This document shows, piece after piece, positions 32,312 to 43,880 of a stretch of 64,000 nt of DNA. Source of the DNA: Melocanna baccifera (taxonomy: Eukaryota; Streptophyta; Magnoliopsida; Poales; Poaceae); the NCBI GenBank assembly GCA_036346265.1, contig CM070676.1, positions 22,690,541-22,754,540 on the forward strand, read 5' to 3'. A program made the position numbers and the translations under genes. Each line of letters begins with the position of its first letter. Positions within the stretch are counted from its first letter, which is position 1. The notes below the pieces were generated by a model, which was not told the origin of the DNA, made no database searches, and saw only the letters and a list, made by a program, of their open reading frames with translations.

Positions 32312-34564
32312 TGTAACATCCCAAAATTTTATCCCTTTATTTAAAATTAAACTGAATTTATTTGATTTTCTGAGTTATGTCAAAATCCTGATTTGAGAAG
32401 AATTATAAACTTTAATTTATAAAAGTCAAAAATGAATTTATTACATTACTGAAAGTTAAAACAAATGCATTTCAGCTTCCTAAAGTCAAATATGAGGTTA
32501 TATTAATTTTTCCAGATTTTAGAAAGAATTAAAACCTTCCCTTTTAAAATCAAATTGTGCCTTTGCAAATTATACTTGTTAAAATGAGTGAAAATATTTT
32601 TATTAAGTCTCAATTTGTCCTGTAGGTTCTCTGAATTTTTCTAGAATTTTCAAAATTTATTTGGTATTTTTCTGAATTTTCTAAAGCCTATTATCCTTTC
32701 CGAAAATCAAAAGGAAATTTAATCCCAAACCTCCTCGCGGCGACGCGTGTCGCCATCGGAGTCCTCCGCCGCCGGATTTCTCACCGTCCGATCGGATTTA
32801 AACCTCTCCCGCCTTCCTCTCTCTCTCGCGACGCGTGTCGCGTATCTAGCCGCCCGCTCTCCCGCCTTGCTCAATCCCGCCGCTCCTCGCGACTTACCGC
32901 TTCGCCGCTTCGTTCTCCTCCGATCGACGCGTGGCTTAATCCACGCCGCCCTCTGCCGCATTCGATCTCAACCGCCTCCCACTTAATGCACCGACCGCCC
33001 CAATCCGATCCTCGTTGCCGGATGAGATCTCGCCGCCTCGCTCACTTACCCTTCGCAACGCCACCGGTCCCGATCTTTTCCACTCGCCACGCGTCGCGGA
33101 TCCAACCATCGCCTCCCGCCTTCTCTTTTTCTTCTCTTGCCGACGTGCGGGCTCCCACTCGCCGTGTCCTTCGCCCCCGCCCTTTCCTTTCTTCCTCGCG
33201 CGATCGCGCCGCCGCCGCTTATTGATTGAAAACCGCTTTGAAAGCTTCGGCTTTCTTGCCGATTCACTTCCCGCATTACCACAGATTCCAATTAATGCCC
33301 TCCCGTCCGCTGCGGGCATAAAGTCCCCAATCACGCCCCTTCGCGCGCGCATTCAACCTCCCCGTCCGCTTCAAAACCGGCGGGTTGTGCGCGGCCGCCC
33401 CCTCCCCGACCTATAAAACCCGCACCCGAGGTTCCTCCCACACCGCCACCCCGTGCCTCGGAGCGCATAATTAAGCCCCCGGTCTCCTCGCCCGAATCCT
33501 CCGCGGCTTCGCGACTCCGGCGAGCAATCGCCGCCGGCTCGAGCCACTCGCCGCCGACGCCTCGACCTTGCCGGTGCCCAGCGAACACCGGCGACCACCT
33601 CCCGGCACGCCTACCACTGGAGCTACTCCGCCGCCGTGAAGCCCTCTCCGACCGCCGCCTCTCTCGCCGATTCTCCTCTCGTCATCCTCGGCCTCCGCGC
33701 AAGGTACCGGCGCACTCCCGCGTCCTCCTCTTCGCTTTGATACCTCGCCGGCGCCGCCGCCGGAGCTCGGCGACCATCGCCCCGAGCGCCGCCGCCGCCG
33801 GGCGGGCCGCGTCGGCCGTCAATTCAGTAGCTGCGTGGCAGCCGTGGCGGCCGATCGGCGCCACACGGCGCCACCCGCACGCCCCCTCGCCACCTCACGC
33901 GCACGCAGCCACGTCGGCATAAAGCCGTGACGTGGCAGCCACGTAGCGACCACATGGTGCTGAGTGGCAGCCACGTGGTGCCACGTCAGTGCCACCCCGC
34001 CTCCGCGCGCCCGCCTGCCACCTCACCCACCTCTCGGGTCCATGGACTCGGTCCATGACACCCGGGCCCCACCTGTCAGCCTCTGCCCGAATATATTTAA
34101 ATTCAAGTGTTGCTTTTCGCGCAAAGTTAACTTAATAAGCCTTCTATTGATATCCATATGCATGCATACAACTCTGTTATATTTCTTGTGTGACTTGCGT
34201 AAGCATTTTATATGCTTACCTTGGGAGTACTCTTTGTACTCACCTTGCTAAATCTGTTGCCAGACTTCGACGGCGACTACGACGGTGAGGACTACTTCAG
34301 CGAGTAGGACGCGTCTTACAGTCATTCGCCTGTGGGAGGCTGGATGGGCTGTGCTGCCACCTTTACTATCTTCCCGCTGTTTTTATTTTGTTAGCCTTGT
34401 GCCCTTATTGTAAGACTTGGCCTTAAGGCCGTATTTTCAGTTAATATTATTGCTTGGTGATTTTTGCTTGATATACATTGCTGTTAAACCTGTGTGCACT
34501 AGCTTTTCCTAGGATAGTGCGATTTACACAGAGGGACTCGGAGTTGTTGTTCCGGATCCTGACA
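32312..34564 (+). repeat. G3 3' LTR, with a large internal deletion
   Basis: 2253 bp. It matches the 5' LTR up to 'cgaatatat' (34088) and then jumps to the part equivalent to 26575 ('atatttaaattcaagtg'), losing about 1.55 kb at an ATAT microhomology. It keeps about 145 bp (33600-33760) missing from the 5' LTR, and a TATA box at 33412. The palindrome block lies in the deleted part. Confidence 0.92.
33412..33418 (+). promoter_or_regulatory. TATA box of G3 3' LTR
   Basis: TATAAAA in the same context as 24493. Confidence 0.55.
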
Positions 34565-34569
34565 CGGAT

Positions 34570-35150
34570 TGAGTTATAACTAAACTTTGTAAAGGCCTTG
34601 TTGTGATTTTCTTTAACGTGAGGATTATCACATCGTGTGGGTACAGTTGTGCAACCTCTGCAGAGTGTAAAACTATTCGAATAGCCGCATCCTCGGTCAT
34701 GGACAATGCTCGGTGATTTCACACGAGGGGTAGTTATTTCTGAAAACTTGTGTATTGTGGTTGGATAGTGGATGGTTAATCTACTGTTGGTTTAGCTATG
34801 GATCGGAGGTCCATAAGCGGCTGGTTTAGCTTGTGGATGGGAGGTTCCCAAGTGGTTATGTCAATTCTTTTGATTATTTATTTATTATTGTTTTATTTAA
34901 AGTTCACTTTCAATCTATTTACTGTATTTACCTTTAAATATCATTTATGCAAATTAACCTTTCAGCCATCCTTTGGTAAGCTTTGCATACTATACTGCAT
35001 TCATTTGTTACAAATGACTTGTTGAGTACTAATGTACTGACGACTTTATGCCCAATGTTGCTCAGTTGAGGAAGAGGAGTATCACCAGCAGGAGGTTCCA
35101 GAAGGAGAGTGCTTCGACGACTTCGCGGATTAGGCTTCGTTCTCCACTCG
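34570..35150 (+). repeat. G2 solo LTR, middle part
   Basis: Resumes the G2 LTR after G3. It contains the palindrome block (34637-34690: CTCTGCAGAG at 34656-34665, CTATTCGAATAG at 34673-34684). It ends with actcg (35146-35150), the target duplication of G4. Confidence 0.9.
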
Positions 35151-36251
35151 TGTAACATCCCAATTTTTGCTTTTATTTTGAAGAAATAGTTTTAAATTAA
35201 TAATTTCCAATTTTCTGAATTTTCTGAAGTTAAAGTTTCATTGAAAAGAAAATTTAATATCCAAATAAGTTGGAAATATTTTTCATATGTTTAAAACATT
35301 ATCGTGAGTTATGTGAATTTTTCTGGAATTTTTGGAATTTATTTGGTATTTTTCGAGTATTTTAAAGTCTCCTAATGATTTCTCAAATATATATAAAAGA
35401 TTTAAATATCAAATCTCCTCGGCCGACACTTGTCAAGCATCCGAGCCCTTCCTCCCGCCCGAGCTCATCCCCGCCGCTCACGCCTCATCCCGCTTTCCCT
35501 CTCTCGCGGCGCCAAGTGTCGCGCATCCGACGGCGACCGGCTATCCCAAATGACTAACACTCAAAAGGATTAATCATCCTTATAGGGTAGGTTGATCCTC
35601 CCGCCCGATCGGGTTACCGCCGCTCTCTTTCCTTCCCGCTCCTCGGCGTGCTCGAGCCCGCTCGCCGCGAGGTTGAGTTTCTTTTTCGAATTGCGACAAG
35701 CGGCCCCACTGCCATTGACCGGCGTCAGTGGACTCACCGCCGCAGAGTCCCACTGCCAAAGCCGCTCGTTCGACGCGTGTCGCCATCTTGACCGCTCATG
35801 ATTGCCGATTAAATCGCACCGCTCGCTGCCACTTAGTACACCCCATCGGCTCGGATTTAATCAACGCGTTTGATTGAATCTCAACCGCATCCTTTCACTT
35901 ACCCTTCACCCATCATCCTCGCGCCTTGATTACTTTTCTCCGCCACGCGTCGTGCATCCGCGCCGTAACCGCCGCTTCTCTTTTTCCTCTCTCATCGACA
36001 TGCGGGGCCCATCGCCGCTGCCTTCCCGCCACCTTCTTCCTCCTCGCCTCGCCGCTTGCCGCCATTAAATCAAAAACCAAGCTTTAAAGCTTGGCTTGGC
36101 CAATTATTTCCGCGCCGATCGCATATTAATTCCCGCCTCCACCGCGTCGGGCCGCATAAAGACGCGTTACATTCCTCTCTCGCCGCCGCATTCATCTCCT
36201 CCGGCGGCCTAAGTCCGCGAACTTCGCGCGGCCGTTACAACCCTCCCGGCC

Positions 36252-36258
36252 TATAAAA
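36252..36258 (+). promoter_or_regulatory. TATA box of G4 LTR
   Basis: TATAAAA with the same downstream cccgcactcgagg-type context as in the G3 LTRs. Confidence 0.55.
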
Positions 36259-38253
36259 CCCGCACTCGAGGTCCCTCTACCGCTGCCGCCTCCTCACCTC
36301 TCAAGCGAATCACCCGAGCGCCAGAGCCCCTCGCCCGATTTCTTCCTCGCGGCTTCAAATACTCCGCGAGCAATCGACCGCCTCGGGCTTCCTCATTCCT
36401 CGCGACGCCTTCCGACGTTGTTGGTGCCAAGGCGATTTCGGCGACCCTTCCCGAAGCCGTGCGCCATCGAACTCCTCGCGCCGTGAGGTTCCTCTCCGAC
36501 CACCGCCCCTTCGCCGATTCTTTCCCGGTCACCCTCGGCCTCGCGCAAGGTACCGATGCATTCCTCGATCCTCCTCTTCATTTTGGTACCCTTGGCGGCG
36601 CCGCCGATCACGAACTCCGGCGACCCTAGGTCCCCGTGGCGCCACCACCGCCACAGCCCGTCGGCCGTCGGCCGAGGTGGCGCAGCGTGGCGGCCAGACG
36701 GCGCCGCGCCGCCACCCGAGCGCCTCGCCACCTTGCGCGCAGCGCGCCACGCCGGCAAAGCGATGACGTGGCGACCACGCGGCGACCACGCCGCCCCACG
36801 TGTGCCACGCTGCCACGGCTTCCAGAGATAATCCTCAAGAGGATTACCTACCCATTAAGGGTAGGCGCCCTCCCGCTCACTTGGCTAGTGCCGCTCTCCT
36901 CCCCTCCCACTCCTGGCGCGCGTCGAGCCTGCCCCGCGCCGAGGTTGAGTTTTCTCGTTTTATTCCACGCCGATGTAGGCCCCACCCGTCGACCACCACC
37001 CTCTGCGCAACCACCGACAAGTGGGTCCCGAGTTCAGTGGGTCCCACATGTCGAGACTTATTCTAATGAAATTTCTGACCAGTGGACCCCACATGTCGAG
37101 ATTTCAATTTCTGGATTTATTCAAATCGAGATTTTCAAATAGCCATATCTTTTTCATTTTAGCTCCAAATTGGTCCATTCAAATTTCTAAATTCATCTAA
37201 AATTTCAATCTTTCATTTGGTATATTTATTTTCAATTTTGAATTTTTATTTTATTTTATTTATTTGGAATTCTCGATTTACGTGTAGAGACCGATTTGTC
37301 CGAGCAATCTCAAGAGCAAGTTGTGGAAGATTTCAACCAGACACAGGAAGGCAAGTCTCCTTTGACCATTTTGCTCCTATGTTTTGCAAGTTTCCTTTGA
37401 TCAACTTGCTCCAATGATTTATAAAATGAGTAGGTAGTTATTTTTAAATTAATGCATGCTTATGTTATATCAAGTGATAATTTAATTTAGAAAACTTAGT
37501 TAAAGACCCAATTTGTTATACCTTCCATTGAAAATTGTTTACCTTGTACCATTGTCAACTTAGGATATCCCTTTTACTCAATAATAAGTTAGTGTTACAA
37601 TTGTTGAATGATTAAAAACTAGCAAATGCTTAGCGTAGCAAATAAATATATTAATGTTCAAATGAGTAGCATGTTTATCAAATGTTTTGATGAATGATTT
37701 GTTTGAACATTGGTAATGGATGTTACCATTGTTAAATGTTTTGTTTGAACATTGGTAATGGAGGTTACCGTTGTTAAATATTTTGTTTGAAAAGTGGTAA
37801 TGGATGTTACCACTGTTAATTTGAAAATCAAAGGGAAAAGTTGACAAGGGTGGATGGAAGGTTTGGCTGGTGCAGTTAGCACGAGAATTGTTGGGTTTGT
37901 GAATGAGCCACCCTGGTCGATTAAGGACCGACGCTTGTGTTTGTCCAAACTGAGCAAAACAGTACAACCACAAGTCTATATGGGTACGACCTAGCTAACT
38001 ACCCTATAATAGTGTAGTTTAGATATCACCAGTGGTGTATTGAGAGCCGTGGTGTACTGTTACTCATAGTGAGGACAGGTTTCATCAGACTCATATGGCG
38101 CAAGAGGGGGCTCCAACTTGTGGATTCAAGTTGTGGTGAAACCTTAGCGGGTGGTATTTAAACTATACCGGAGTAGGTGAAAAGCTTTGTGATAATTTAT
38201 CTGAGTCTTATGCCAAAGGAAGCATGTTGACTGCAAAGATGACTTATCTCTTG

Positions 38254-38311
38254 TGGGTAAAGTTGTACACCCTCTGCAGAGTTAAAACTATTCGAATAGC
38301 CGTGCCCACGG
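38254..38311 (+). promoter_or_regulatory. Conserved palindrome block in G4 LTR
   Basis: CTCTGCAGAG (38272-38281), CTATTCGAATAG (38288-38299) and CCGTGCCCACGG (38300-38311) are consecutive. Downstream, GAGTAC-ATTTT-GTACTC (38656-38672) forms another stem, also seen in G1 at 9572-9587. Confidence 0.6.
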
Positions 38312-39025
38312 TCAAGGGCGGGCAAGGAATGCATTCACATGGTAGAAGTTTTGGTTTTAATTTCAAAACAAAATGAGTTGGAGAAAACTCGAGAGTAGTA
38401 TAACTCTCGTGATGTTCGTGATCGTGGGTGTAACTCGAGGTTTTTGAAAATTGGTGTGATGGCCCGAGATATTAGTGTTGGTAGTTTAACCTTCACTAAA
38501 GTTCTTATCCAATTTCGATTATTGAAAACATGTTGTTTACAAAATGGCTTTTAAAGTAATTATGTAGATTTGAAATAAAATGCTGATTTTTGCAAATAAA
38601 CCATATAGCCTTCCTTTGTGAAACCTTACATCTATGCATTTTTCCCAAGACTTATGAGTACATTTTGTACTCACCGTTGCTCAGTAAATATAAAAGCAGA
38701 GAATGGAGAAGACTGTCGAGAGTATGATTTCTGCACCAATGTGGATGCGGTGGATTATTCTCGATGCCTAGGATTCGCTTTCCCACCAATTGCTCGGCGT
38801 GCATTGATGGGTCGATCAAGTTACCTTTGCTTCATTTGTGATTTTGCTTGTGGTTCTGTGAACCTTAGTAAGGCAATGGCCTTTGTAAAACTTCGATACT
38901 ATTGTAATAAAGCGTTGTTGGCAATGTATCATCTTTTCGCTTGAACCGTGTGTACTAGCATTGATCTCGGGACTAGTACAAGAATACATGTGGGCCGGAG
39001 TTTCTACTCCGGGTCTCACAACTCG

Positions 39026-39288
39026 ATAGCCTGTGGGCTTGTCGATTGGTCACTACGCTTTATTTTGGATTTCCGCTGCTAGTTTTTGTTAAGCCCTTTG
39101 GGCTAGTCTATTGTAAGCTTGACCATAAGGTCGTACCTTTTGAAATTTATTGATATTTGAGCTTTTTCCTTTATTTTATCGTGTATATGATTGTGATGAC
39201 ATCTATGTTTGACTGTGTGGTCTAGCGTGATCCTGGGACTAGTGCAGTATACACAGGGAGTCCGGATTTGCATATTCGGGTCTCGACA
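39026..39288 (+). repeat. G2 solo LTR, last part
   Basis: Equivalent to the inverted first ~265 bp of G1 at 9210. It includes the inverted pair ctagcgtgatcctgggactag and ends TCTCGACA. Confidence 0.9.
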
Positions 39289-39293
39289 ATATC

Positions 39294-39641
39294 TTAGCTT
39301 AGATCCCTGCAAAATTTCATATCATTTGGATCTACGGATCAAAAGTTTTCTTGATTTTGGATTTTGAAATTGTGCTGAAAACACTGTTCATCCTGATTTT
39401 ATTGTAGCAACGAAAGTACCGTGGTTACTGTAGCAAGTGATAGTACCACAAGTTTAACTAGGGTAGTTCCGATTTTGCTGATTTTTCTTAGATTCTTAGT
39501 ATATCGAATCGCTGGTTTTTGTGGTGGTCTTCCATCTTAATCTTCATTGTTCTGTAATTATTGGAGTAAAGAATTGGTGAATACTTGGTAAAAAATTAGA
39601 AAGAGATATTTACCCCCTCTGTTGCCATCTTTGATCTTACA
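39294..39641 (+). repeat. Copia C1 5' LTR, part 3
   Basis: Matches 49370-49745 of the 3' LTR and ends ..gatcttaca. The primer-binding site follows at once. Confidence 0.9.
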
Positions 39642-39642
39642 A

Positions 39643-39660
39643 TTGGTATCGGAGTCTAGT
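39643..39660 (+). other. Copia C1 primer-binding site
   Basis: TTGGTATCGGAGTC follows the 5' LTR end by one or two bases. It differs by one base from the usual TGGTATCAGAGC initiator tRNA-Met complement. Confidence 0.75.
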
Positions 39661-39696
39661 TAACTCTTCCTATTATCTTAACTTGTCTTAAAAGTT

Positions 39697-40745
39697 ATGG
39701 TAGCAAACAAGTATTCCACCAAGCATCCTATCTTCGATGGGGTCGACTATCCCTTTCGAAAGAGTAGGATGAAGTCTTACATTCAAACACAAGACTATGC
39801 GACTTGGAAGAAGGTTAAGGCCAGATTTGTTATTCTTACTGAGGATGACATCATGACTATGAATATGCTAGATGTTGAGGCAAATGTTAAGACAAAAAAC
39901 ATCATCATTCAAGGTCTTAGTCAGAGTGAGTTTGATCGTATCTCATCTCAGACCCAGACATTTGACATCTGGGTAACCCTCGATGCATAACATGATGGCA
40001 CCACCCAGATCAAGACTGTCTGACAAAACTAGTACAAGTGAGATTACTACAAATACAAGATGCTTACTGGTGAGTCTTTGGATGAGTGCTTCGGAAGATT
40101 TCATAAAATTCTGAGCAACCTCCAAGCTGTTGGTCTCACATACTCAGACTCGGATAATGCTCGTCAAATGTTATCTTCCTTGGACCTCAATGTGTGAGAG
40201 ATGAAAGTGACCACCATCAAGAACATGACTGATCTATCGACATTGACTCTTGATGCGTTGTACTCACGACTCAACACTCATGAGATCAATATTGTCTCTC
40301 ATAAGATGAAGATGCAGTCGATGGCTTTGGTCACAGATCCTAGTTCTAGAGCATCATTTGATGGCGCTTCTGGTTTCTCTCTAACTGCTTTGTACAGATG
40401 AGTGATGACAAGTTTAAGCAGTTTTCAAAGAGTGAGCTAGCCATCTTAGCCAGAAAGTCCTCTCATACATACAAGATGGTTAGAAAGAGGAAAATAAGAG
40501 GTCTGGTGATCTTCTTCGAGTGTGGTGGCCCCAATCATATTCGAGCAAACTGCCCCAAGTTGGAGAAGGGCAAGAACAATTACGGCGGTACAAGCAAGAA
40601 TAACTACATTAGTAAGAACTATAACAAGAAGCCGCTAGCTCGTGATCAAGGCAAGGACAAGAAGCATCGCAACCTTGGCAAAGCCAAGAAGCTTTTCCAC
40701 CGTGTCCTCACCGTCTTCAACGATTTCAACTTTAGCGACATGTAG
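39697..40745 (+). pseudogene. Copia C1 gag
   Basis: Begins MVANKYSTKHPIFDGVDYPF at 39697. 'PIFDG.(D/N)YP..K.RM' is the usual Copia gag start. Capsid landmarks GESLDECFGRFHKILSNL and DLSTLTLDALYSRLNTHE follow. The zinc knuckle reads FFECGGPNHIRANC (about 40508-40550), so the first Cys of CX2CX4HX4C is replaced by Phe. Stops at about 39988, 40020 and 40195 and a frameshift near 40395 break the frame. Confidence 0.85.
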
Positions 40746-42600
40746 GGCTAGAGTGACGATGATCGCGAGGATGATTCACAAGCAAACACCAAGGACAGCG
40801 ACGACTTCACCAGCATGTGCTTCGTGGTTGATAAGAATGATATTAGTAATGATGATCTCTACAGTGACTCCGATGATGTATGTCTATCCTACAACCAGCT
40901 CAATGATGTTTTTCTTAAGTTAGGAAAGTTTTATACTAGATCTAGGACTATGTGTGGTGAGTTAGAGAAGTAGGTAGAGAGCTTATCAAAGAAGCTTACT
41001 TCACTTATATTTGCTTCTTCTTGTGACGATTGTGATGTATGTGCTTCCTTGCTTGGAGATATGGAGAAATTAAGAACCTCGCATGATAATGCGATTTTTG
41101 AATTTGATCTGCTTAAGGTGAAGAATGCTAGTTTGTTAACTGAAATAGAAATGACTAAGATTGTTTCTTCTCAGTTAGATTCTGTTGAGACTACATTCTG
41201 CACCTTATGTGTGGATAAGGACAATGCTTTTAGAGGATTGTATACCATGCTTCTTGATTTGCCTGAAACATGTGATAGCTGTAACAACTTGAAGATTAAT
41301 CTAAAAAAATACAGATCATTGAATTGCTAAGATGCAAACTGCATTGATGGAGCCTATTGTTTCTTGTGCCAACTATCCTAAATTGATTGCTGAATTTGAA
41401 TCCATCTCTAAATAATTTCAGGATGTGTGTGATCAAAATAAGAAAATGGCTCAATATGCAACTATTAGCTCACCATACAACTATTGTAAAAAACTAAAAG
41501 ATGAATTAGTTGCTTTGGATGAAAAATATGTGAAGCTAACTAAGGACTTATTAGAAAAGCCGCAATCTGTTTGCTCTTTCTGTGCTGAGGTAGAGGAAAA
41601 ATTAGGAAATATGCAAGAGACCTTTAAGAAGAGTTACGAGGACCCATTGACTAGAATGAAGACTGCCTTGTGTGTGCCTTGTGAAGCTCTTAAATTTAAG
41701 GTAGCTTTATATAAGGAGAGATATACTCATGCAATTTGATATTCTTCTTTTGGCTCCTCATACTCTCCTTCTGGTTCCTCACCATCTGCTTCTCCTTGTG
41801 CTTCATGTGCCTCACTTTTTCGGGAGTGTGATACCTCATGAATACTCTCAAAAAATTTGTTGGAGGCAAGAAAAGGCTAAATCTTATTCTGGACAATCCA
41901 AGATTTGCAAGTTTAATCAAGGTCTAAGATATGATTTCTTAGAGGATGTGAGAAAACATCCACCTGTTGTTGTTAGAGCTGTAGTAGTAGGTGTGATCGA
42001 GGTTGTGCCTGAGTCTAAGTAAGTAGTGTTTAAGTTTGTAGGTTTTGTCTAGGGGATTTCTGATAGTAAGGATGTGCCTCCTGTTGCTCCAACCTCTCAG
42101 AAGTCGAGTATCATTGCACCTTCTATTAGAAGGATGGGCATATGGATAGATCTACTTTAGGCATGCCAAGGTCATGCGTAGAGACCATGTTTGTGCTCTT
42201 AGAGGTATTCAGGGTTAGCCCCTGACTTAGAGTGCTCCTAAGACCAACATGAGGTCCATAGTTGTAGGTAGTTCTCCTAACTTTCTTGATTTTAAGCACA
42301 TCAAGAACTTGGCTTTCAGGCGCCTTCTCATTTTAGTCCTCGAGTAGCTTCTGGTTAGGGTTTCTACCGTCCTGAGGATATACCTCGTTTTCCCCGTCGA
42401 GGTGGCTATCCACGGTGTGATCGGTACACTGCTATTAGTTGGACCTGCTCTTCTATAGTAGTCAAACCTAGCAAAGGCTTGAGGTCTGCTTCTGGACCAT
42501 CTAGTTCTGTGAGAGGCGGAGTGCGTAGAGTGGCTAGAGGTTAGTCTTTTGTTTCTGAGACTGGATCTACTGCTTACTGTGTGACTCAGTACTAGGTTCC
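40746..42600 (+). pseudogene. Copia C1 gag C-terminal extension with paired cysteines, and spacer to protease
   Basis: Open pieces (41049-41330, 41425-41739) read as coiled-coil-like stretches with CxxC pairs at intervals: CDDCDVC, CTLC, CDSC and CVPC. Long cysteine-paired extensions after the zinc knuckle occur in some grass SIRE-like gag proteins. Their function is unknown. Sequence from 41740 to 42600 is poorly conserved and full of stops. Confidence 0.55.
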
Positions 42601-42679
42601 TAGATCTGCACTTATTGACCCTAGTACTAAGCCACCGATGTTTTCTTCTGACTGACTTAGGTTCATCGAGATGGGAATT

Positions 42680-43060
42680 GAGATGTTTAGCTTGTGGACT
42701 CTGGCTGCTCTCGCCACATGACTAAAAACTCCCGTTGATTCTCTTCCCTAGTTTAAGCTTAAACTGATGAGACGATTACCTTTGGAGACACTTTGTCAGG
42801 TCAAGTCATCGCTAAAGGTACTATGCACATTAATGATTCCTTTATTCTTAAGTATGTTGCTTTAGTGAGTAAGTTTCGATATAATTTGCTATCTGTTTCT
42901 CAGCTTACCAATGACGATTTCAAGGTAAGCTTCAAGAAAAATGCTTGCAAAATTCTTGATTCTTCGAGGAGTTTAGTTTGCGGGATTCTAGGTTTGGGAG
43001 GATCTTTCATGCTGATTTTGTCGAGTCTTTTGGTGATTTTCTTAAGTACTTAATTGCTTC
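42680..43060 (+). pseudogene. Copia C1 protease
   Basis: The active site reads LVDSGCSRHMTKN, with D-S-G at 42697-42705. TITFGDTLSGQVIAKGTMHI and YNLLSVSQLTNDDFKVSF follow, the standard Copia protease C-terminal motifs. Stops after 'KNSR' interrupt it. Confidence 0.8.
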
Positions 43061-43880
43061 AAAGTCCCATGATCTCTCTTTTAGGCCTAGGAGACTTGGT
43101 TACATTGGTTTTGATCACTTGACCCAAGTTAGCAGCTGTGGTCTCATTCGTGGTCCGTCTAAGCTGAAGATGATTAAAGACTTAGTTTATGCTCCTTATC
43201 GGCATGGCAAGATGGTTACCGCTTGTCATACCCTAGTCACTATGACTATGATCAATGCATCAGGACAACTTCTTCATATAGACATTATTCGTCTAGGAAG
43301 AGTGCAGTCGGCTCATGGAAAGTGGTACGTTCTTATTGTGGTTGATGACTCCATAAGGTTCTCTTTGATATTTTTCTTAGCCTCGAAGGATAAGACCTTT
43401 AGTCATTTTCATGGTTTATTTGGTAGGTTGTTTGTTGAGCTCCCTGATGCCTTACCAGCGATCCGAAGTGACAACAACATGGAGTTCAAGAACCCCTACT
43501 TTGAGTGTTTCTGTGATGAGACATATGTAGAGCAATAGTTCTCTTCTACGCATGCCCCTCAACAAAAAAGCGTTGTGGAAAGGAAGAATCGTACTTTGGT
43601 CAAAATAGCTAGAATGATGCTAGATGAGATGCTACACCTAGGAAGTTTGGGCTGAGGCTATAGCCACTGCATGCCTTGTTTCAAATAGAGTTTTTCTGAT
43701 GACATACTTGCATTGCACTACTTATGAGTTGAGGTATAGACGAAAGCCCAGTGTCTCTCATTTTTGTGTTTTCGGTTGCAAGTATTTTATTCTAAAGTCT
43801 GAGAATCTAAATAAGTTTGAGTCATGTTCATCTGACGGTATCTTTCTGGGTTACTTTACTTCTTTGCGGGGTTATAGGGT
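43061..43880 (+). pseudogene. Copia C1 integrase
   Basis: The zinc-binding region is degenerate (about 43090-43240). The catalytic core shows Asp in LHIDIIR, Asp in IRSDNNMEF and Glu in HAPQQKSVVERKNRTL, so all three DDE residues can be seen, though a stop (43537) lies before the Glu. The C-terminal region CVFGCKYFILKSENL and SDGIFLGY follows, in the usual Copia arrangement. Confidence 0.85.

Larger units (their letters stand above)
23389..34564 (+). mobile_element. Gypsy G3: complete, strongly decayed chromovirus
   Basis: LTRs are 23389-27048 (3660 bp) and 32312-34564 (2253 bp), starting TGTAACATCCCAAAATTTTA and ending ..CCGACA/CCTGACA. The target duplication cggat lies at 23384-23388 and 34565-34569. 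It is inserted in solo LTR G2. Plus-strand order is PBS, extra ORF, gag, PR, RT, RNase H, INT, chromodomain, polypurine tract. It is the same broad lineage as G1, but the LTRs differ and it forms a separate family. Nearly every domain is split by short indels. Confidence 0.92.
35151..39020 (+). mobile_element. Gypsy G4: solo LTR of a third family
   Basis: 3870 bp, starting TGTAACATCCCAATTTTTGC and ending GGGTCTCACA, with target duplication actcg (35146-35150, 39021-39025) inside solo LTR G2. A TATA box lies at 36252, and the palindrome block at 38254-38311. Only short conserved blocks are shared with G1/G2 and G3. There is no internal region, so it is a solo LTR. Confidence 0.9.
21153..39288 (+). 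mobile_element. Gypsy G2: solo LTR, itself carrying G3 and G4
   Basis: The LTR starts TATAACATCCTG (the terminal TG has mutated to TA) and ends TCTCGACA at 39288, with target duplication atatc at 21148-21152 and 39289-39293. Its own pieces are 21153-23388, 34570-35150 and 39026-39288, about 3.08 kb together, matching the 3.03-3.07 kb G1 LTR in opposite orientation along its whole length. No internal region of its own remains, so it is a solo LTR, usually the product of LTR-LTR recombination. Confidence 0.9.

Noticed and set aside
21153..39288. Reading G2 as a full element with G3 coding sequence as its interior
   Set aside because: G3 has its own LTR pair and its own cggat duplication inside the G2 LTR, and G2 has no second LTR.
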